From assembly GCA_937988775.1 (NCBI GenBank), contig CALKHP010000015.1, forward strand, positions 81,238 through 145,237: 64,000 nt of DNA, read 5' to 3'. The position numbers and the translations under genes were made by a program. The notes beneath the pieces were generated by a model that saw only the letters and a program-made list of their open reading frames with translations, was not told the origin of the DNA and made no database searches. The DNA is from an uncultured Alphaproteobacteria bacterium. Lineage in GTDB: Bacteria; Pseudomonadota; Alphaproteobacteria; Rhizobiales; Beijerinckiaceae. Numbering within the stretch: position 1 is the first letter of the stretch; every line of letters begins with the position of its first letter. Of the stretch, positions 6,922 through 14,747 are shown one piece after another.

Positions 6922-8256
6922 ATGCTGACGCAAGACGATGTGAACAGGCGCGCCGCCGCGCTGCATGTCGACGAGGGCACGCTGGCGCTGGCGCGCGATC
7001 TCGCCGCCAGCATCGAGGTCGCGTTCGCGGATCGCCTGCGCGAGCATGGCGGCGAGCTCGCGCAACTGCCGGGCTACACGGATTTCGTTGCCCGGTTCGA
7101 TGACGAGATGATCGCGCTTTCCGAGCAGCATTACCTCGCGCTGTTCCGCAACGGTTTCGGGCCGGGTTACATCGAGAGCGCCATTGCGCTTGGCGAATGC
7201 GAGGCGCGCACCGTCTTCGACGTCCGCGCCAGGCTCGGCAAAATCCTGTTGCTATGCGAGCTGGCGTTCACGCGCATCGGCCGGCAGAAGCGGTTTTCCG
7301 GGCGGGGCGCGGCGCAGGCCTGCATCAAGCTGGTGCCGTTGCTGATCGCGGATTTCGGCAATGCCGTGCAACTGTCGCAGGCCGGGCGCGAGCGCGCCGT
7401 CGCCGAACGCCAGGCCCGCCTCGGCGTGATGACCGGCAATTTCCGTGGCGAGGTCGAGCAGCTGTCCTTTGCCTTCTCGGGCGGCGCGGTGGCGCTGTCG
7501 GAGGAGGCGGTGCGCGCCGGCTCGACCATCGAGCGCGCCCGGCACGCCGTGCTCGCCAATGCCGGGGCGATCGAGGATTCGCGCGCAGCGACCGCGATGA
7601 CCGCGGCGGCGGTCGAGGAGCTTGCCGCCTCGATCGCGGAAATCCGCATGCGGGCCGAACAGAGCACCCGCAAGGCCGATGTCGCGGTGTCCGACGCGAC
7701 GGCGGCACGCGCGGCGGTGGCGACGCTGGCCGAGGCCGCCAACCATGTCGGCTCCATCGTCTCGACCATCACCCAGATCGCCGAGCAGACCAATCTGCTC
7801 GCGCTCAACGCCACCATCGAAGCCGCGCGCGCCGGCGAGGCCGGGCGCGGCTTCGCGGTCGTGGCGGCGGAAGTGAAGTCGCTCGCGACCCAGACCGCGA
7901 GCGCGACCGGCGAGATCGGCGCGCAGATCGCCGCCATCCAGCGTGCCGCCGCGACCTGCGTCGACCAGATCTCGCGCATCGAGAACTCCGTGCTGGCCTC
8001 GTCCGAAATGGCGGTCTCGATCGCCTCCGCGGTGAATCAGCAGACCAACGCGACCTCGGAAATCTCCGCGCAGGCACAAGCTTCCCACCTTGGCGCCGAG
8101 CGCATGGGCGAGGCGATCGACGCGCTGAGCGTCGCCATCGAAGGGTTTGCGCTGGTTTCGACGCGGATCAGGGAAGCCTCGGCCGGGCTCGGCGCGCAGG
8201 GCACGAGAATGTCGGATCGCGTCGAGGAATTCGTCTCGGAATTGCGGGGCGCGTAA
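6922..8256 (+). CDS. Soluble globin-coupled methyl-accepting chemotaxis protein, heme-ligand histidine apparently missing
   Basis: Cytoplasmic chemoreceptor of 444 aa with no membrane segment. Residues 1-155 look like a globin-coupled sensor domain (SEQHYLALFRNGFGPGYIES and the following helix). Residues 170-440 form the MCP signalling domain, including the highly conserved hairpin tip IAEQTNLLALNATIEAARAG (about 286-305) and GFAVVAAEVKSLA. In globin-coupled sensors the proximal heme histidine sits in a motif like iGxxHvr. Here the aligned segment reads LGECEARTVF, placing Glu94 (or Cys93) at that position, so heme binding is doubtful. The start at 6922 was preferred over 6859 and 6775 because it begins just before the sensor domain and lies clear of a CtrA-like box. 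No che genes are next to it, so it must work with a cluster elsewhere. Confidence 0.85.
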   Translation: MLTQDDVNRRAAALHVDEGTLALARDLAASIEVAFADRLREHGGELAQLPGYTDFVARFDDEMIALSEQHYLALFRNGFGPGYIESAIALGECEARTVFDVRARLGKILLLCELAFTRIGRQKRFSGRGAAQACIKLVPLLIADFGNAVQLSQAGRERAVAERQARLGVMTGNFRGEVEQLSFAFSGGAVALSEEAVRAGSTIERARHAVLANAGAIEDSRAATAMTAAAVEELAASIAEIRMRAEQSTRKADVAVSDATAARAAVATLAEAANHVGSIVSTITQIAEQTNLLALNATIEAARAGEAGRGFAVVAAEVKSLATQTASATGEIGAQIAAIQRAAATCVDQISRIENSVLASSEMAVSIASAVNQQTNATSEISAQAQASHLGAERMGEAIDALSVAIEGFALVSTRIREASAGLGAQGTRMSDRVEEFVSELRGA

Positions 8257-8266
8257 GGCGAGCGGG

Positions 8267-9325
8267 TTAGCCGCCAGTCACGCTCATGTGGCGTGACACG
8301 GCCGGGTGCTGCGTCGTGCGGTCGATAACGAAATCATGGCCCTTCGGCTTGCGTGAGATCGCTTCCGCCATGGCCGCGAGCAGCGGGCCGTCGCTTTCGG
8401 AGCCGCGCAGCGGCTTGCGCAGGTCGGCGGCGTCTTCCTGGCCGAGGCACATGAACAGCGTGCCGGTGCAGGTGACGCGCACGCGATTGCAGCTCTCGCA
8501 GAAATTATGCGTCAGCGGCGTGATGAAGCCGAGCCGGCCGCCGGTCTCGCGCACCCGGACATAGCGCGCCGGGCCGCCGGTGCGGTAATCGATCTCGTCG
8601 AGCGTCAGGTGCTGGGCCAATTCGGCCCTGAGCCGCGACAAAGGCAGGTACTGATCGACGCGCTGGCCGTCGACCTCGCCGAGCGGCATGACCTCGATGA
8701 AGGTCAGGTCCATGCCGCGGCCATGCGCCCAGCGCAGCAGGGCGAGCGCCTCGTCATCGTTGACGCCCTTGAGCGCCACGGTGTTGATCTTGACGGCGAG
8801 CCCGGCTTTCTGCGCGGCGTCGATGCCGGCCATCACCTTGCTGAAATCGCCCCAGCGCGTGATGCGGGCGAATTTTTCCGGATCGAGCGTGTCGAGCGAG
8901 ACGTTGATGCGGCGCACGCCGCAAGCGGCGAGCGCCTCGGCATAGCGGGCGAGTTGCGAGCCGTTGGTGGTCAGCGTCAACTCGTCGAGCCGGCCGCTGG
9001 CAAGATGGCGCGACAGGGCCTCGAACAAGGTCATGATGCCGCGCCTGACCAGCGGCTCGCCGCCGGTGATCCTGAGCTTGCGCACGCCCTGGCCGATGAA
9101 GGCCGTGCACAGCCGGTCGAGTTCCTCCAGCGTCAGCAGCTCCTGCTTGGGCAGGAAGTGCATGTTCTCGGACATGCAATACACGCAGCGGAAATCGCAG
9201 CGATCCGTGACCGAGACGCGCAGGTAGGTGATGGCGCGCCCAAACGGATCGATCATCGGCCGCGCGGCATCGCTTCCCCTGGCGATCGGGGCGGCGGTTT
9301 CGAGGTTGGACGGGTCCCTGAGCAT
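8267..9325 (-). CDS. moaA: GTP 3',8-cyclase MoaA
   Basis: Radical-SAM enzyme that, with MoaC, converts GTP into cyclic pyranopterin monophosphate, the first step of molybdenum cofactor synthesis. The 352-aa product has the right length. The N-terminal radical-SAM cluster ligands are C43, C47 and C50 (CDFRCVYC), followed by the TGGEPLVRRG SAM-binding motif. The second iron-sulfur cluster that binds GTP is formed by CESCNRVRVTCTG and the downstream cysteine region. The chain ends in the conserved Gly-Gly (SVTGG), which is needed for activity. The ATG at 9325 (MLRDPSN) was chosen; an upstream in-frame start at 9415 would add an unrelated basic segment. No other moa genes are adjacent. Confidence 0.96.
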   Translation of the reverse strand: MLRDPSNLETAAPIARGSDAARPMIDPFGRAITYLRVSVTDRCDFRCVYCMSENMHFLPKQELLTLEELDRLCTAFIGQGVRKLRITGGEPLVRRGIMTLFEALSRHLASGRLDELTLTTNGSQLARYAEALAACGVRRINVSLDTLDPEKFARITRWGDFSKVMAGIDAAQKAGLAVKINTVALKGVNDDEALALLRWAHGRGMDLTFIEVMPLGEVDGQRVDQYLPLSRLRAELAQHLTLDEIDYRTGGPARYVRVRETGGRLGFITPLTHNFCESCNRVRVTCTGTLFMCLGQEDAADLRKPLRGSESDGPLLAAMAEAISRKPKGHDFVIDRTTQHPAVSRHMSVTGG

Positions 9326-9450
9326 GACGCTCCTATAAAGGGCGCGCCGACGCGATTTCGCAAGGTGGCAAACTGTCTGGCTTGCGCGCAACCGCACCTG
9401 GGGGCGCACCGGCACCGATCATGACGGCCGGCGGAAGCGCTTTTCGAGTC

Positions 9451-9482
9451 GGGATCGGCGGAACAAGTCCGCCGATGACGGT
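9451..9482 (+). repeat. Family A palindromic repeat (degenerate copy)
   Basis: GGGATCGGCGGA-ACAAG-TCCGCCGATGACGGT. It has the same layout as the other family A copies, with GGATCGGC and GCCGATGACGG flanks and a variable inner stem. Confidence 0.7.
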
Positions 9483-9516
9483 CCGGGTGGGATTGGCCGT
9501 ATCACGCATTCTCAGC

Positions 9517-9555
9517 CGCCATCGGCCGGCTTGATCGGCCGATCCCGCTTCGGAA
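9517..9555 (-). repeat. Family A palindromic repeat
   Basis: Reverse-oriented copy: CCATCGGCCGGCTTGATCGG followed by CCGATCCCGCTTCGGA. It differs at a few positions from the two 40-nt identical copies at 14508-14547 and 40164-40203. Confidence 0.75.
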
Positions 9556-9607
9556 GGGCGACGGCTGGATTCCGACCCGCAGCAAGAGATCGGCATGCAG
9601 GTTGAGA

Positions 9608-9697
9608 GTGTCATTCCCGATGCGCGTCAGCGCGATCGGGAATCCAGGAGTCGTCTGCGCCTCGGCCTCTGGATTCCCGCCTGCGCGGGAATGACAC
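9608..9697. repeat. Family B composite inverted repeat
   Basis: Outer arms GTGTCATTCCCG (9608-9619) and CGGGAATGACAC (9686-9697) enclose two smaller palindromes: CCCGATGCGCGTCAGCGCGATCGGG, and GGATTCCCGCCTGCGCGGGAA. The same GGATTCCCG/CGGGAATGACA words recur at 14452-14492 and 14641-14730. Confidence 0.75.
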
Positions 9698-9713
9698 CAG
9701 TGTCCTAAGTGTC

Positions 9714-10292
9714 CTAGCGCTGTACGACCACGCGGGCGCCGACTTTCACGCGCGCATAGAGGTCGATCACATCCTCGTTCATCATGCGGATGCAGCCCGA
9801 GGAGACCGCCTGGCCGATGGTGTCGGGCTCGTTCGAGCCGTGGATGCGATACAGGGTCGAGCCGATATAGAGGGCGCGCGCGCCGAGCGGATTTTCCGGG
9901 CCGCCGGGCATATATTTCGGCAGGTCGGGGCGGCGCTTCAGCATCTGCGGCGGCGGCGTCCAGCCCGGCCATTCCGCCTTGCGGGTGATGGTCTTGCTGC
10001 CGCCCCATGCGAAGCCGGGCCGGCCGACACCGACGCCGTATTTCAGCGCCTTGCCGTTGCCGAGCACGTAATACAGCCGGCGCTCCTTGGTCGAGACAAT
10101 GATCGTGCCGGCGCCGTACGGACCGTTGTAATCCACCGTTTCGCGCGGAATGGCGGTCGCCATGGTGCGGGCGTCTTCCTGGAAGGTCGCGATCGGCTGA
10201 TGCGTCAGCGGATCGATGACCTCATAGGCCAACGCGGGCGAGAGGATTGCCGCGAATGAAAGGGCGGCTGCCGCAATGCCAAGCCGGCGCAT
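9714..10292 (-). CDS. L,D-transpeptidase (YkuD/ErfK family)
   Basis: Periplasmic enzyme that forms 3-3 cross-links in peptidoglycan or attaches proteins to it. The 192-aa product has a signal peptide (residues 1 to about 22, SFAAILSPALAYE). The YkuD domain runs from about residue 65 to the end: IIVSTKERRLYYVLGNG at its start, then the catalytic motif HGSNEPDTIGQAVSSGCIRM, with the active-site cysteine in SGC and the assisting histidine in HGS. The ATG at 10292 (MRRLGIAA) gives a normal signal peptide; an ATG at 10397 would place 35 cysteine- and histidine-rich residues before it. It stands alone between moaA and tRNA-Val. Confidence 0.92.
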   Translation of the reverse strand: MRRLGIAAAALSFAAILSPALAYEVIDPLTHQPIATFQEDARTMATAIPRETVDYNGPYGAGTIIVSTKERRLYYVLGNGKALKYGVGVGRPGFAWGGSKTITRKAEWPGWTPPPQMLKRRPDLPKYMPGGPENPLGARALYIGSTLYRIHGSNEPDTIGQAVSSGCIRMMNEDVIDLYARVKVGARVVVQR

Positions 10293-10506
10293 GCTGAATG
10301 ATCCTTGTAGCTGGGTGTGGAAATGCCGGGTGTGTCCCCGGTTCATCCCGACCATGCATCCGGTGGCGCATTGAACACAATGGCGCAAACAGGTCACGAA
10401 GCCGCGAGCAATCCGTTCTGGGATCGGCGTGGTTTCTCGGCAACAATTTGCAACAGCTACAGTTTTACTGATCTTGCGGCCAGCAAATCGGATCAGGGCT
10501 TGAGGA

Positions 10507-10581
10507 TGGTGGGCGCGACAGGGATTGAACCTGTGACCCTTCGCGTGTGAAGCGAATGCTCTCCCGCTGAGCTACGCGCCC
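10507..10581 (-). tRNA. tRNA-Val (CAC)
   Basis: On the minus strand the sequence folds into a 75-nt cloverleaf. Acceptor arms are GGGCGCG and CGCGCCC, the D-arm is AGCTCAGCGGGAGAGC, and the anticodon stem TTCGC/GCGAA has loop TTCACAC (anticodon CAC, valine GTG codons). The T-arm loop is GGTTCAATCC, flanked by ACAG/CTGT pairs. Discriminator A and an encoded CCA end (10509-10507) are present. The D-loop is at the short end of the normal range. Confidence 0.96.
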
Positions 10582-10640
10582 ATCCTGGCAGGAGCGTCCT
10601 TCTAGCAGGCGCGGCGCGCCCGTCAAGAATGCATGGCAAG

Positions 10641-11582
10641 CTATTTCGCGTCGGCGCTGGCGGTCTCGTGCGCCGCGACGGCCCGGCGGCGCGGCAGCAC
10701 GACGACCTGTCCCTCGCGGGCCAGAAACGAGCCGGGCTTCATCGCGGCGATGATGCGCTCGAGTTCTTCGAGCTTCGCGTCGGTATAGGCGGGATGATGG
10801 TGGAAGGCCGCCATCTGGCCGACATGGGCGCGCTCGCACAGCGCCACGCCCTCGGCCTGCGTCGAGTGGCCCCAGCCCCGGCAGCTCGGGTATTCGGTGG
10901 GGCACAGCATGGCATCGTACACGATCAGATCGGCATCGTGCAGGAAGCCGCAAAGCTTCTCGCACGGGCCGGTATTGCGGTGCTCGACATCGGTGACGAC
11001 CGCCGCCGTGCGGCCCTCGGCCTCGAAACGATAGGCGGTCGAGCCGGCCGGATGCAGCAGCGGGTGCGTCTTGACCTCGAGCCCGTCGGGGAAGGTCAGC
11101 GTCTCGCCGGCCTTGAAGCCGACGAAGCGCACCTTGGCCGGCAGGTCGTCGAAGGTGATCGGGAACAGCGGCGGCGAGAACAGGCGGCGCAGCGGCGCCT
11201 CGGCGGTTTCGCCGTCGAGATTGCCGCAATAGATCGTGATCTCGGCATCCGGCTCGTAAAGCGGCTTGAAGAAGAACAGCCCCATGACATGATCGTGGTG
11301 CAAATGGCTGAGCAGGATGTCGATCTTGCGCACGCGCTTGTCGCGCAGTTCGAGGCCGAGCGGCACGATGCCGCTGCCGGCATCGATGATGAACAGCCGC
11401 TCGCCGACCCGCACCTCGATGCAGGGCGTGTTGCCGCCGAAGCCCATGCTGTCGGCGCGTGAAATCGGGATGGAGCCGCGGACGCCCCAGAACCGGAGGC
11501 TCAGGGCGGCGTCGTCGGCGCGGACTTCGCCAGGCTTTCCGTGGCGGAGCGCGTCAGCCTCGATGGCTCGCACGCGTTTCAT
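10641..11582 (-). CDS. MBL-fold metallo-hydrolase
   Basis: Metallo-beta-lactamase-fold protein of 313 aa. The N-terminus carries the FWGVRGSIPISRADSMGFGGN signature of a subgroup that includes phosphodiesterase-like enzymes acting on cyclic or phosphonate esters. The metal-binding motif SHLHHDHVMG follows near residue 95, with further ligands in the TDVEH segment and in AAFHHHPAYTD near the C-terminus. There is no signal peptide, so it acts in the cytoplasm. The substrate is not evident. The ATG at 11582 has AGG eight bases upstream; GTG at 11591 is the alternative. It lies next to the tRNA gene with no obvious functional partner. Confidence 0.85.
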   Translation of the reverse strand: MKRVRAIEADALRHGKPGEVRADDAALSLRFWGVRGSIPISRADSMGFGGNTPCIEVRVGERLFIIDAGSGIVPLGLELRDKRVRKIDILLSHLHHDHVMGLFFFKPLYEPDAEITIYCGNLDGETAEAPLRRLFSPPLFPITFDDLPAKVRFVGFKAGETLTFPDGLEVKTHPLLHPAGSTAYRFEAEGRTAAVVTDVEHRNTGPCEKLCGFLHDADLIVYDAMLCPTEYPSCRGWGHSTQAEGVALCERAHVGQMAAFHHHPAYTDAKLEELERIIAAMKPGSFLAREGQVVVLPRRRAVAAHETASADAK

Positions 11583-11738
11583 CTCAGACACCTGTACTCA
11601 TGTTGCGGGCGATCCTAGCGCGTCCGGCGGGCATTCTGGAAGTGGCCGCCCCTGATGCGTTCGGTTGTACTCCCGCTTACCATCACAGATAATCATCAAT
11701 GATTTCCGTCGGGGTGCGCAATGGCACCCATAAACGAA

Positions 11739-12410
11739 TCAGATCAATCCGAGCGCACGCACCGCGCCGGGCAATCGATCGAAATGCTCGATGACCAGAT
11801 CGGGATCGAGTTCAGCCACCGGCGTGTCGGTATAGCCGAACGGCACCGCGATCACCGGGATGCCGGCCGCCTTGGCGGTATCGATATCGGTGCGGCTGTC
11901 CCCAACCATCACGGCGCGGCGCGCGTCGCCGCCGGCCCGGGTGATGGTTTCGGTCAGGTGGCGCGGGTCGGGCTTGTGGAACGCGAACGTGTCGCGCCCG
12001 GTGATGATGGCGAACCGTTCCGCCGCATCGAGCGCTTCCAGCAGCATCACGGCGTGGCGCTCGACCTTGTTGGTGCATACCGCCAGCGTGCAGCCGGCCG
12101 CCGTCAATTGCCCGAGCGCGTCGGCGACGCCCGGAAACAGCACCGAACTGTCGGCGAGGTGGTGCTGGTACAGGTCGAGGAAGCGGTGGAACAGGTCCTC
12201 GTGGTGCTGCGGCGTGAGGTCGCGGCCGGAGGCGGCGAAGCCGCGCGCGATCAGCGCCTTGGCGCCGGCGCCGATCAGGTCGCGCGCCGATTTGAGCGGC
12301 ACCGGCTCAAGCCCTTCCTCTTCCAGGATCAGGTTGAGCGTGCCGATCAGGTCGCCGGCGGTATCGGCGAGCGTGCCGTCAAGATCGAACACGACAATCG
12401 GGGAGGGCAT
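11739..12410 (-). CDS. gph: Phosphoglycolate phosphatase (HAD family)
   Basis: HAD-superfamily hydrolase of 223 aa that removes phosphate from 2-phosphoglycolate, produced by repair of oxidative DNA damage or by RuBisCO. Motif I is VFDLDGTLADT with the nucleophilic aspartate. The helical cap follows, motif II is AVCTNK, the motif III lysine is in HKPDPRHL, and motif IV is MVGDSRTDIDTAKAAG. These match Gph closely, but related HAD phosphatases share all of them, so substrate specificity is inferred. In many Rhizobiales gph is close to rpiA and gor, as here within about 5 kb. Confidence 0.88.
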   Translation of the reverse strand: MPSPIVVFDLDGTLADTAGDLIGTLNLILEEEGLEPVPLKSARDLIGAGAKALIARGFAASGRDLTPQHHEDLFHRFLDLYQHHLADSSVLFPGVADALGQLTAAGCTLAVCTNKVERHAVMLLEALDAAERFAIITGRDTFAFHKPDPRHLTETITRAGGDARRAVMVGDSRTDIDTAKAAGIPVIAVPFGYTDTPVAELDPDLVIEHFDRLPGAVRALGLI

Positions 12411-12491
12411 GGCGGTTTCCGTTTCTTATCAGGTGGCGGTTCAGCCTCTACCGCATAAACTGGGCATATTCGATTCGCATGAGGCCTAGCG

Positions 12492-12860
12492 ATGCCGTTG
12501 ATCACACGTCTCACTTTCGCCGCCGCGCTGCTGGTCGGTTTCGTAACCTCGGCTTCGGCTGAAATCTATCAGTTCGTCGCCACGCCACACACCTCGCTGA
12601 ACCGCATCTACCGCGTCGATACCACGACGGGAGAGATGGGTGCGTGCCAGTTCGGCCTCAAGGACAACACCGTCGGCGTGACGCTGTGCTATCCGCCGGG
12701 CGAGGGCGCCGGCCCACAAGGCCCGAGCGATTACGGGCTCGTCGCCTCCAACCACCAGCAGGAGGCCGGCGTGTTCCGCATCAACAAGCGCACTGGCGAG
12801 ATGAGCATCTGCTACGTGCTGAACGACGAGAAGATCGTCTGCACGCCGGCGGCAAAATAA
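12492..12860 (+). CDS. Small secreted protein with duplicated TGEM-C motif
   Basis: I do not recognise a named family. The 122-aa product has a clear signal peptide (residues 1-23, cleaved after SASA). The mature part holds two copies of a short motif: RVDTTTGEMGAC (residues 41-52) and RINKRTGEMSIC (96-107), each following an aromatic-rich beta segment. Four cysteines in total (C52, C66, C107, C117) suggest two disulfides. The motif resembles one blade of a propeller-like repeat (variable-value followed by TGE). It is likely periplasmic. It precedes gabD by about 95 bp on the same strand but need not be functionally linked. Confidence 0.75.
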   Translation: MPLITRLTFAAALLVGFVTSASAEIYQFVATPHTSLNRIYRVDTTTGEMGACQFGLKDNTVGVTLCYPPGEGAGPQGPSDYGLVASNHQQEAGVFRINKRTGEMSICYVLNDEKIVCTPAAK

Positions 12861-12955
12861 CTTTGCGGGCCGGCCTGCCGCTCTCGAACGGGAATGGCTG
12901 GCGTGATACGACGATGCGCACTATCTCAGGCTCATCACCGTATGGAGATCCCGCA

Positions 12956-14431
12956 ATGCTCGACCGCAAAGTCAATTCGCTCGCCGCAAGGTTGAAGGAC
13001 GCCTCGCTCCTCAAGGACCAGTGCTACGTCAATGGCGTGTGGGGCGGCGCCGGCGTCGAGGCGGTCCACAACCCCGCGACCGGTGAGTTGATCGGCAAGG
13101 TGCCGAGCTATGGCGCGGCCGAGTGCACGGACGCGGTCGAGAAGGCGCAGGTCGCCTTCAGGAGCTGGTCGAAGCTGCTCGCCAAGCAGCGTTCCGCCAT
13201 CCTGCGCAAATGGTTCGACCTGATCCTCGCCAATGCCGAGGACCTCGCCGTCATCATGACCAGCGAGCAGGGCAAGCCGCTCGCCGAGGCGCGCGGCGAG
13301 GTCGCCTATGCCGCTTCCTTCGTCGAGTTCTACGCCGAGGAAGCCAAGCGCATCTATGGCGAGACCGTGCCCTCGCCCTTCCCGAAATCGCGCATCATGG
13401 TGGTGCGCCAGCCGATCGGCGTCATCGGCGCCATCACGCCGTGGAACTTCCCGGCGGCGATGATCACGCGCAAGGTATCGCCGGCGCTCGCCGCCGGCTG
13501 CACGGCGGTGATCAAGCCGGCGCCCGAGACGCCGCTGACCGCGCTGGCGCTCGCCGAACTCGCCCACCGCGCCGGCATTCCGGCCGGCGTGCTCAACATC
13601 ATCACCGGCGATGCGCCGGCGATCGGCAAGGTTTTGTGCGAGCATCCGGCGGTGCGCTTCGTCGGCTTCACCGGCTCGACCGAGGTCGGCAAGATCCTGA
13701 TGCGCCAGGCGGCGGCCGGCGTGAAGAAGATGGGGCTGGAACTCGGCGGCAACGCGCCGTTCATCGTGTTCGACGATGCCGATCTCGATGCGGCGGTCGA
13801 GGGCGCCATCGGCTCGAAATACCGCAACATGGGCCAGACCTGCGTGTGCGCCAACCGCATCTACGTGCAGGACGGCGTCTATGACGCGTTTATCGCCAAG
13901 CTCACCGAGAAGGTGAAGGCGATGAAGGTCGGCAACGGCCTCGAGGAGGGCGTCGTGCAGGGCCCGCTCATCACCATGGAGGCGGTCGACAAGGTCGAGC
14001 GCCACATCAAGGATGCGCTCGGCAAGGGTGCCAAGCTGGTGACCGGCGGCAAGCGCAGCGCGCTCGGCCACAGTTTCTTCGAGCCGACGGTGCTGGCAAA
14101 CGTCACCTCCGACATGGTGGTGACCAGCGAGGAGACGTTCGGCCCGGTCGCGCCCGTGTATCGCTTCAAGACCGATGACGAGGTCATCGAACTCGCCAAC
14201 GCCTCGCAATACGGGCTCGCCTCGTATTTCTACGCGCGCGATGTCGGCCGCATCTTCAAGGTCGCCGAGGCGCTCGAGTTCGGCATGGTCGGCATCAATG
14301 CCATCACGCTCGGCACCGAGGTCGCGCCGTTCGGCGGCGTCAAGGAGAGCGGGCTTGGCCGCGAGGGCTCGATCCACGGCATGGAGGAGTTCGTCGAGAT
14401 CAAGTACATGCTGCTCGGCGGCCTGCACTGA
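12956..14431 (+). CDS. gabD: NAD(P)-dependent succinate-semialdehyde dehydrogenase
   Basis: Cytoplasmic aldehyde dehydrogenase of 491 aa that oxidises succinate semialdehyde to succinate, the last step of the GABA shunt. ALDH features are all present: the TPWNFPAAMITRK cofactor-binding segment, the FTGSTEVGK glycine motif, the catalytic glutamate in LELGGNAPFIVFDDAD, and the catalytic cysteine in GQTCVCANR. The C-terminal pattern GVKESGLGREGSIHGMEEF is characteristic of the GabD subgroup. The ATG at 12956 has GGAG eight bases upstream; another in-frame ATG at 12914 would add 14 residues. No gabT or transporter is adjacent, so the supply of substrate is unknown. Confidence 0.93.
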   Translation: MLDRKVNSLAARLKDASLLKDQCYVNGVWGGAGVEAVHNPATGELIGKVPSYGAAECTDAVEKAQVAFRSWSKLLAKQRSAILRKWFDLILANAEDLAVIMTSEQGKPLAEARGEVAYAASFVEFYAEEAKRIYGETVPSPFPKSRIMVVRQPIGVIGAITPWNFPAAMITRKVSPALAAGCTAVIKPAPETPLTALALAELAHRAGIPAGVLNIITGDAPAIGKVLCEHPAVRFVGFTGSTEVGKILMRQAAAGVKKMGLELGGNAPFIVFDDADLDAAVEGAIGSKYRNMGQTCVCANRIYVQDGVYDAFIAKLTEKVKAMKVGNGLEEGVVQGPLITMEAVDKVERHIKDALGKGAKLVTGGKRSALGHSFFEPTVLANVTSDMVVTSEETFGPVAPVYRFKTDDEVIELANASQYGLASYFYARDVGRIFKVAEALEFGMVGINAITLGTEVAPFGGVKESGLGREGSIHGMEEFVEIKYMLLGGLH

Positions 14432-14451
14432 GGCCGGGACGCAAGCGGCTC

Positions 14452-14492
14452 CTGGATTCCCGATCGCGCTGACGCGCGTCGGGAATGACACT
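14452..14492. repeat. Family B inverted repeat
   Basis: CTGGATTCCCGATCGCGCTG is followed by ACGCGCGTCGGGAATGACACT. It shares the ATTCCCGA...TCGGGAAT arms with 9608-9697. Confidence 0.75.
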
Positions 14493-14507
14493 CACAACGG
14501 TGAGGCT

Positions 14508-14547
14508 TTCCGAAGCGGGATCGGCCGGTCAAGCCGGCCGATGACGG
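14508..14547 (+). repeat. Family A palindromic repeat (identical 40-nt copy)
   Basis: Begins TTCCGAAGCGGGATCGGCCG and ends GTCAAGCCGGCCGATGACGG. It is identical over 40 nt to 40164-40203 and close to 9517-9555. The core is a CATCGGCCGGC-type hairpin. Confidence 0.85.
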
Positions 14548-14573
14548 CTGACATGGTGGCGCATAATCCTCCA

Positions 14574-14606
14574 CCGTCATGGGCCGGTTCGTCCGGTCCA
14601 TGACGA
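14574..14606. repeat. Family A-like palindromic repeat
   Basis: CCGTCATGGGCCGGTTCG is followed by TCCGGTCCATGACGACC. It belongs to the GGGCCGG/CCGGCCC variant of family A also seen at 27773 and 39589. Confidence 0.65.
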
Positions 14607-14640
14607 CCAGAAGGGCTGAACGGGATCGGGGCCTCCGCCT

Positions 14641-14730
14641 TGTCATTGCCGCGCAGGCGGCAATCCAGAAACCCGATGCGCAAGCAGGTTCTGGATTCCC
14701 GGCTGGCCTGACGGCCACCGGCAATGACAT
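14641..14730. repeat. Family B composite inverted repeat
   Basis: Outer arms TGTCATTGCCG and CGGCAATGACA enclose GCGCAGGCGGCAATCCAG and a second CTGGATTCCCGG palindrome. The arrangement matches the composite at 9608-9697. Confidence 0.7.
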
Positions 14731-14747
14731 TGAAAAGTAAGCGTCCG

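Larger units (their letters stand above)
9326..9713. other. 388-bp intergenic region filled with short palindromic repeats
   Basis: Between moaA and the L,D-transpeptidase gene. Apart from the moaA promoter region it consists mainly of two copies of repeat family A in opposite orientations (9451-9482 and 9517-9555) and one composite of family B (9608-9697). No coding sequence is evident. Confidence 0.7.
14432..14747. other. 316-bp intergenic region of stacked palindromic repeats
   Basis: The space between the convergent gabD and SGNH hydrolase genes holds, in order, family B (14452-14492), family A (14508-14547), a family A-like copy (14574-14606) and a second family B composite (14641-14730). 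No gene or RNA is recognisable. The folded repeats may serve as bidirectional transcription barriers. Confidence 0.75.

Noticed and set aside
12935..14491. 518-codon minus-strand frame opposite gabD
   Set aside because: Full overlap with an intact aldehyde dehydrogenase; composition of a shadow frame.
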